Below are positions 57,822 to 64,000 of a stretch of DNA of 64,000 nucleotides, in pieces. The notes under the pieces were generated by a model, which saw only the letters and a list, made by a program, of their open reading frames with translations, was not told the origin of the DNA and did not search any database. The DNA is from Dromiciops gliroides (lineage: Eukaryota > Chordata > Mammalia > Microbiotheria > Microbiotheriidae): contig NC_057861.1 of assembly GCF_019393635.1 (NCBI RefSeq), positions 379,651,815-379,715,814 on the forward strand, in the 5' to 3' direction. The number at the start of each line of letters is the position of its first letter. The first letter of the stretch is position 1. Position numbers and translations under genes: made by a program.

Positions 57822-59504
57822 ATACTTTAACCTTAACAAGCTTTTCCTTCTACAGGCAAACCACTTAAGCACATGGCCTGGTTTTCTGGCCCACCTCAAT
57901 CTCCCTCACCCTCTTCTTACTTATCCTTTAATCCTGTTTTTATTTTTATTTTTTTTTTAAAAGGCATTGAAAAGGCCTGGAATTCCCCATACCTTTAAGT
58001 TCTTTAAGAGCAGAAAAGGGTGCTTAGCAAATCTTTTTGCTTTTTGTTTTTGTTTTTGTTTTTGACTTTTGTTTCTTTTGCTTGCTTTTTAACTCAATTT
58101 TGTAAACTACATGACTTTTCAAAGACATTTTAAGTATATGCTGTGGGTGGGGCTATTGGGCCTCAGAAGCTACCACAATTTTTTTTTTTTGAGAGAACCA
58201 TGAATTTTTAATTAATTTTTTAAAATTGTGTTCTGTTTAAAAAAAAAGGAGGTTATTGAAACCTATTACTTGGTTGATCAATGAACATATTGAATATTAA
58301 ATCTGGTTGATTGGATATTGAGTCTTATTTCTTTTTGATAAATTGATTATTACTTCAAGTATCTGTTATTGTCATACTAGATAGAGAATTCATGTAAAAA
58401 TGATGTGGTTTACTTGCTAAAAGATTATGTAATAATGTCTAATATAATCAGCTATTTACATTTATTTATCATTTATATGTCATTATACTCTGGGTATGGT
58501 TTGGAATTATTGTATATATTACTACTATATTCTCAGTTATGCAGCATAACATGCATTTTTACCATTATACTGTCTGTGGTGAAATTAATACGAGATTTAT
58601 GAATTATGGAAACTTATAATTTCAGAAACTAACTACTCTTACTGTGAGCTTTAATGCAGGCCCTGGAGAGAATATACATACAACAAGAAGAGAGACAGCT
58701 ACACATAAATCCATGGTTTGCTTATGATGGTGACTGTGTAAACCACAATTACTGGACACAGTCCAGTTTCATCCTCTCTCACTCCTAAAACCAAGTTTAA
58801 CGTAACTTGTTTTCTTTTTCTTTCACTCAGTCTAATGGCATGGTCAGAATCCATCCATCTGTGGCCTAACACCATCACTGGCTGTCTCAAAACCTTGAGA
58901 TGTGGTATGATAACCTTTCCATCACATTTTCAGGTGTCATGAACACGATACTAAATTTGGCTTTGATCCAGACACATGGTGGTAAGAAGTGTTATAGATT
59001 GCATAACTACCTCAACCCTGTATTATATAAAGGAGAGGAATGGAATGGAATGGAATGTATTAATTTGATCATTGACAATGCTATGCTAAGGTTTAGTAAA
59101 AAAAAAATCTAGCAGTTCAAACAGTTAGAGAAGAGAATCCAGCTTTCCAGACCAGAGTCCAGAGCCCAGCTTTCCAGACCAGAGTCCAGTTTTCTCCTGA
59201 TGACATCTTACCACTCCAAGAAGACAAGAGAACTCAAAGACTTTATATGAACAGTTTTGTTTTGTTGGTTTTGTTTTCTCCTTCTGTTATTATATACGCC
59301 ATCTGTAAAATGTAATCTTTGCAGAGGCCCCACCCTCTGCAAGACCAATGTCAAAGCGTTGTGTTCATGAGGGACTGCCCTCTAGACAAAACTTTTCTCT
59401 CTCCCTTTTCTATATTAATATTAACATATTGTTAGTTAGCCTAGGATATTATATTCTGTTATTTTTGGCTGTTTCATTGAGCAAACCCTTTCAGGTTTTT
59501 CAAC
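57822..59504 (+). other. Decayed ERV internal region (env position)
   Basis: A pyrimidine tract and 'ccttctacag' at about 57,846-57,856 look like a splice acceptor, as expected before a subgenomic env message. No envelope motif is recognisable. Short frames at 58405-58602 and 58900-59112 could be env debris or unrelated. A (TTTTTG)n tract is at 58,040-58,064 and a (GGAAT)n tract at 59,034-59,056. Confidence 0.4.
59139..59189. repeat. 24-bp direct repeat (period 27) upstream of the polypurine tract
   Basis: ccagctttccagaccagagt plus ccag occurs at 59139-59162 and again exactly at 59166-59189. Confidence 0.95.
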
Positions 59505-59521
59505 CAAAAAAAAGGGGGGAA
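59505..59521 (+). promoter_or_regulatory. Retroviral polypurine tract
   Basis: aaaaaaaaggggggaa lies immediately before the LTR's TG. The A-run/G-run/AATG arrangement is that of gamma-type retroviruses, where it primes plus-strand DNA synthesis. Confidence 0.85.
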
Positions 59522-60202
59522 TGTGGTAAGAATTATTTGTGGTAAAGATTAATATCGAAAATTTTAGCTGAATCATTTGGGAGGGGCCACACCTGGCCTA
59601 CCCTGAGATTATGTATGCTACTGAGAAGGACCTCCCCTTTTTGGGGAGGAAAAATGGGACACCAGACCTCCCTTTTTGGGGGAAGAAAAAACAGGATGTG
59701 ACCGGAAGGGAGAAAACTTCCAGGAGGTGGGGCGTGCTCAAGAGTTTGTGCTCTTTCAGCCTGGAAATCAGTCTGGTGGTGATTGGGGACCTGGTGGAGG
59801 TATGCGTTTTGCTCTGTTTGGGTGACTGCGTTTCTTACAAGCAATGGTAAACTGACTGGATTTAGTGAGTTTAATCCTAAATTCCTTTGAACTAGCTTAA
59901 TTGGGAATGCTCTGGGATTTCATGAACTAAGTTTAGACTTAAGACTATCTATTTGTATTTCTACTTCCTTATTTCCTTAATTGGTTTCACCTTTGTGGTT
60001 TAATTAATTCCCAAGTAATAAAACCTGAGCCTTTATGAACTAAAGCTCAGAGGCACCTTTTCTTATTGGCCTGGGAGGAATATATAAAAAGGAAAGTTTA
60101 AAGGGGAGATTAAACCTAAAAGAGTCCCTCATATTTCCAGGAACTCCAATATTAAGGCGAGTCACCCTGATACACTCCGTATATCAAATTTTGGCCCTCA
60201 CA
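59522..60202 (+). mobile_element. 3' LTR of the OTU-carrying ERV
   Basis: It starts TGTGGTAAGAATTATTTG directly after the polypurine tract and ends ggccctcaca. It contains 'gccacacctggcctaccctg', G/C-rich blocks 'cctccccttttt', and the polyadenylation signal in 'gtaataaaacctgag' at about 60,016. It is related to the LTR at 60,344. Confidence 0.88.
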
Positions 60203-60343
60203 ATATCATTGATCATATTTAATTAATGCTCGACAAACTTATATGACGTAAAATGACTTTCTAGAGTAGATTCATTCCTGATATCTTGGCATTTATTTAT
60301 ATACAAATTCATTTGCATGGAAATTGTTAGTCTGGATATATAA
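60203..60343. other. 141-bp spacer between two related LTRs
   Basis: AT-rich, with no retroviral feature. It shows that the second LTR is a separate insertion or rearrangement product, not a tandem LTR junction. Confidence 0.7.
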
Positions 60344-60984
60344 TGTGGTAAAATGTAATTTGGCAGACTGATTGGGATGGGCCACACCTAGCCTGTCCTG
60401 AGTGACATATGCTGCTGATGTCAGGAGGAGAAACTACTCTCCACAGGCAGTTTGAAGGACTTCCCCTTTTTGGGGGAAGGAGAGTAAATGCTCACTACGG
60501 GGAGCTGAGTCTCTTTCTAGAGTCACTTCCCTTATGGTGGTGTGAGCTGCAGGAGCAGGCAGAAAGAGGTTCTTTCTTAGCACTTTTGTCCTATGGGCCC
60601 TGGTGGCAAAGCTCTTTCCCATTAAAACTATGGACCCCAGGTGGTGAGTTAAAATACTAGCCCTGCTCTTTTGAATTAGCTGAACTGGAAGAAAGTTTGG
60701 GGATTGTATAGACTTAGGTTAGAGTTAGGGGGATTATCCGTATTTCTGTTTCCCTATTCCCTTGTCTTTGATTTTATTAATTTCACCTTTGCTGTTTATT
60801 TTATTCTCATTAATAAAAACTGATTCATTTGTGGGAAAGAGGCTGTTAGGTTCCTTTCTTATTTGCGTGGGAGAAATATCTAAAAAGGCAGTTCGGAGGG
60901 GAGGGAGCTTTGGACCTAGAGGACCCTCATTATTTCTGGGACCCCACTCAATTAACTCTCCCTCTATTAAATTTTGGCCCCACA
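60344..60984 (+). mobile_element. Second related LTR (solo)
   Basis: It starts TGTGGTAAAATGTAATTTGG and ends ggccccaca. It shares with 59,522-60,202 the blocks 'gggccacacctagcctgtcc', 'gaaggacttccccttttt', an AATAAA ('ttaataaaaactg', about 60,810) and 'aattttggccc'. Flanks are ataa on the left and gtaa on the right, a possible 4-bp TSD with one mismatch. Confidence 0.83.
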
Positions 60985-61562
60985 GTAATGACATTGAAAT
61001 TAATGTATCTAACAATACCTTCAAGTCCATTTTACTTTTGTTTATGTATACCATGTGCATTTACTTTTCCAAGACAAATCCCTCAAGAAAAAGTTAGTCA
61101 GTGGACTGCCATTCCACACTTAATGTTCCCTCATTAAAAGCACAAGTATATTAGAATAACTATACTATTTCCCATTCCATTAGGAATTGTTTTGAATCTT
61201 ATGGAACTTGAATGGTAATACATAGAAACAAAATGCTGACTATATATACCATTTTCCAACATAATTCACTAGTTATGAGAGTGCCATGGAATCGCTTTTC
61301 CAGATTTAACTGATACAATGAAAATATGATGGTTTACACTGATATCAAAGACATATTAAGGAAATTATTTTTTCCTCTAATAGATTTTCTCTTTACTTCT
61401 AGCATTAATCAATAATTAAAAAATAATTCTTAACTTTTCAATTTTTTTTGTAAGCAGATAGGTGCAATTACTACATTCAATTGGCTATAATTTCAAAGTT
61501 TCTTCTAAGTATATATGGATTAGAAACAGTAAAGGGGGTACAGAGGGTCAGTAAAGGATCTT
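60985..61562. other. AT-rich unique sequence
   Basis: No gene or repeat recognised. Confidence 0.5.
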
Positions 61563-61574
61563 GAACATCAATTT

Positions 61575-61732
61575 CTTTCCTTTTTTTTTTTTTTTTGCAG
61601 GGCAATGAGGATTAAGTGACTTGCCCAGGGTCACACAGCTAGTTAAGTGTCAAGTGTCTGAGGCCAGATTTGAACTCAGGTACTCCTGAATCCAGGGCCG
61701 GTGCTTTATCCACTATGTCACCTAACTGCCCG
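61575..61732 (-). mobile_element. tRNA-derived marsupial SINE with 12-bp TSD
   Basis: An antisense copy: T-run, 'attaagtgacttgcccaggg', 'tttgaactcaggtactcctg' and 'ccactatgtcacctaactgc'. It is flanked by gaacatcaattt at 61563-61574 and 61733-61744. Confidence 0.95.
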
Positions 61733-61884
61733 GAACATCAATTTGTAAAACACTTTCCATCTTTATATTCTTCGTTCCTAGGTTTAGATGGGGTAGGATA
61801 AGAAATTAATAGCAAAAATAAATATACATACAGACAAGCCTGCCCTAATAATTTTGCTGACTTTTCAAATAAGATATTAGGAAT

Positions 61885-61924
61885 ATCTATCTATCTATCC
61901 ATCTATCTATCTATCTATCTATCG
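61885..61924. repeat. (TATC)n microsatellite
   Basis: About nine units with one C substitution, running into GATA/TATA-rich DNA. Confidence 0.95.
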
Positions 61925-62129
61925 ATATAGATTATAGATATAGATATGTATATATGTGTGTATACATGTATTTATGTCTTTTGTGTAGTCTCCTCTTTCT
62001 GATACTTACTAATTTTTGGAGCAAGAACAATTAATTTACCCTCTCCAACCTTACCTTAATAGCTATATAATTATACTATCTAAATAAAGAATTATGTGGA
62101 GAATATGATATTTTAGTTATAAATCCTGG

Positions 62130-62345
62130 TATTGCTAGGTTGTACAGTGGGTAGAGTACTAGACCTAGAACCAGGAAAATCAGAGTTTACATTATGCTTC
62201 AGGCAGTTGTTACATCATCTAACTTCTCTCAGACTTTGTTTCCTGATCTAGAAAACTTAGTAAAAAATAAGACCTAGCTCATAGGGTTGTGGTGAAGATC
62301 AAATAAGATAATATATGTAATGTACTTAAAAACTTTAACAATAAA
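62130..62345 (+). mobile_element. MIR/THER-type SINE
   Basis: 'tgctaggttgtacagtgggt', 'agtactagacctagaaccag', 'gacctagctcatagggttgt' and 'ggtgaagatcaaataagata' follow MIR order. Confidence 0.75.
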
Positions 62346-62614
62346 ATTCACTCTCTGCCCCCCCACATCTATAAACACACATACCAAAAGTTATTAAGTT
62401 ATTAACCCACAGTCTCTGACCTAGTCTATATCTTTAATCTGTATATCTGCATACATATATGTATGTATGCCCTCAAGGATATCATTCATTCTATTTTTTG
62501 CATGCATATAATCATTGATAAGTACCCTGTTCCCCTAGTGGCCCTACACTTTACTTTTTGTTGTTTGCAATTTTAATTTTTGTAAGATCCTTGTATACCT
62601 TGACACATGTATCT

Positions 62615-62705
62615 ACCAGGGATGTTATTAGGATGAAATGAAATAATATTTGTAAAGCCCCTAGCACAGTTCCTGGCACATAGTAGATGGTATAAAAAGC
62701 TTCTT
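62615..62705 (+). mobile_element. MIR/L2-type 3' end fragment
   Basis: 'gatgttattaggatgaaatg', 'taaagcccctagcacagttc' and 'ctggcacatagtagatgg'. Confidence 0.7.
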
Positions 62706-63675
62706 TCTTCCAGGTTAGACCAGAGTTTCTTTCTTATTGCTATTTTTGCATCCTTATTTTTCCTGTTGATTTTTTTTTTGTAATACTGTAGGTACTCTGT
62801 CTTGCTGTATGAATAATGATCTATTTTAGTCAGCTATTTAAATTGCTTGTTACCGCCATTATTATAGAGAAAAGACAGAAATGCATATTCACTTGGTTTG
62901 TCTACATGTTTATACATCTAAATATTTGCATAGACACATGCATTTTAATGTACACACAGAATATAATTTTCCCCTTAGATACTCTGTCTTTGATTTCAGG
63001 TGATCAAATTTTTATGGTTCCTTTGGCCTCATATTAGTGTTGTTCAATTTGGCAAATTACTTAACATCTCTAGATAGAAAATGTTTTACTCGTAAAATGA
63101 CTTGAAAAAGGGTTTTTTTTTTTTAATGTAAGACAACTTTTTTAATTGAAGTTAACCAATAGAGATAAACTGCTGAATATTATTCGTTATGGAGAATACA
63201 GGATAACTCCTCTTCTTGCTGTGTACTCTTTGTAGTATGTTCATTGCACTCTTAGCTGTTCAATGAATTCACCCACAATTCAGGAGCAAGTTAGTATTTA
63301 AATTCCAACAATATTGAAATGAATTTTCCCCCCTTAACTAAACTACTATAATTACATTATCTAAGGCTGATGATATAATTACCATAGTTCATCTCTATTA
63401 GGAAAACCCTTTAATTTTAACATCAAGATTAAATAAAACTGACTCAATGACTACAGAAAGGTCAATGAAAAAATACAGAAAGGAAAATTTGTCTCAGTGT
63501 CAGAGAAAGATTCATGTTTTTGTTTCCTAATAATAATGAATAGTTTCACTTGGCTTATATGACATTTGTGACAAATCATATTCTTGTGCTATGATATTAT
63601 GAAGAATACTGAGTAAAAAGAGGGAAAGCCTTTCTTAGAATATCTAGTTTCCTTTAAAATTATATAATATGTAAT
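62706..63675. other. AT-rich unique sequence
   Basis: No gene or repeat recognised. The frame 62816-63037 has no known motif. Confidence 0.5.
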
Positions 63676-64000
63676 GTGTAACGATTGGAATAACGCCACC
63701 TGCTGGATACTTACTGTAGAAGAGTTCTGCCCATGAAGGGAAGGTCTTTGAGGGCAAGACCAGGAGTCAGGAAGTGACGCGAGCTAGTGGGAGGAGGAAG
63801 GAAGAGACTGGCGCTCAGTCTCCCTGCTCTTTCCTCTGGACTCTGGCGGAGAAGGGAGCTAGAAATGCGCTCTCCCTTTAATAGATAGGAATCTAGACCT
63901 TTCTCTCTCTCTTTACCAAATTCTTATTCTCCTTAATAAATGCTTAAAAGTCTAACTCTTGCTAAAGCTTATAATTTATTGGCGACCACTCATTAAATAT
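63676..64000 (+). mobile_element. ERV LTR, plus strand, running off the window
   Basis: The alignable part starts at 63,701 (tgctggatacttactgtag). The true start may be the 'tgtgtaacgattgg' at 63,676. It matches the complement of 25,364-25,711: 'cccatgaagggaaggtcttt', 'agtgacgcgagctagtggga', 'aatgcgctctccctttaata', AATAAA in 'ccttaataaatgctt' and 'tattggcgaccactcatta'. The last ~30 bp expected from the other copy lie beyond the window, so it could be a solo LTR or the 5' LTR of a provirus. Confidence 0.85.

Larger units (their letters stand above)
56950..60202 (+). mobile_element. 3' part of a gamma-type ERV carrying an OTU domain
   Basis: Left to right it has an integrase C-terminus, an OTU deubiquitinase-like segment, about 1.7 kb of decayed sequence where env would be expected, a polypurine tract and a 3' LTR. 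No gag, protease, RT or 5' LTR is present, so the left side was lost by deletion or recombination. The limit at about 56,950 is where integrase-like residues start. Integrase type and polypurine tract resemble gammaretrovirus-like (class I) ERVs. Confidence 0.8.

Noticed and set aside
59533..59844. Overlapping frames on both strands at the LTR
   Set aside because: They arise from the GC-richer U3/R of the LTR and have no protein similarity.
1..64000. CRISPR arrays, operons, bacterial promoters or ribosome-binding sites
   Set aside because: The repeats are eukaryotic transposons and microsatellites, and no regular spacer-repeat array exists.

Overview
The window looks like mammalian, specifically marsupial (metatherian), nuclear DNA. 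It is AT-rich. It carries about a dozen tRNA-derived SINEs of the marsupial type (A box near tggcgcagtgga, B box near gagttcaaat). It also holds L1 and ORF1-only, HAL1-like LINEs, old MIR/L2-type repeats, several endogenous retrovirus (ERV) LTRs and many microsatellites. I find no intact host protein-coding gene, no exon series and no structural RNA gene. The longer open frames are decayed transposon or retroviral proteins, one processed pseudogene, or chance frames in low-complexity DNA. Family names come from recognition of motifs and sequence style, not from a database search.

Layout, left to right. 1-3.1 kb: antisense L1 ORF2 remnant. 3.2-5.2 kb: mostly unique. 5.3-6.8 kb: 5'-truncated HAL1-like element with a 15-bp target-site duplication (TSD). 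7.2-10.6 kb: old, internally deleted L1. 11.5-15.1 kb: HAL1-like element with a 14-bp TSD, itself hit by an LTR and a SINE. 15.4-15.9 kb: LTR. 17.0-17.6 kb: processed pseudogene of POLR3G (RNA polymerase III subunit RPC7). 18-23 kb: mostly unique, with a candidate conserved non-coding block at 20.8-21.2 kb. 23.1-25.8 kb: L1-type ORF1 remnant, then an L2-type LINE split by an antisense LTR. 26-33 kb: sparse old repeats. 33.4-37.1 kb: decayed ERVL-like provirus (minus strand) with a YIDD box. 37.9-39.1 kb: old ORF1 remnant. 40.9-43.8 kb: HAL1-like element with a 14-bp TSD and preserved 5' end. 44-56 kb: mostly unique with scattered SINEs. 56.1-56.6 kb: interspersed repeat that recurs at 30 kb. 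56.95-60.2 kb: 3' part of a gamma-type ERV. 60.3-61.0 kb: a second related LTR. 63.7 kb to the end: an LTR that runs off the window.

The most notable feature is in the ERV at 56.95-60.2 kb. Directly after the integrase C-terminus, in the same open frame, is a segment that looks like the OTU deubiquitinase domain of cellular OTUD3, with its catalytic Cys motif. This suggests capture of a host deubiquitinase domain by a retrovirus. The copy is now broken by frameshifts.

Every L1 or HAL1 remnant I can orient (eight) is on the minus strand. That is what one expects inside an intron of a plus-strand gene, although no exon is visible here.
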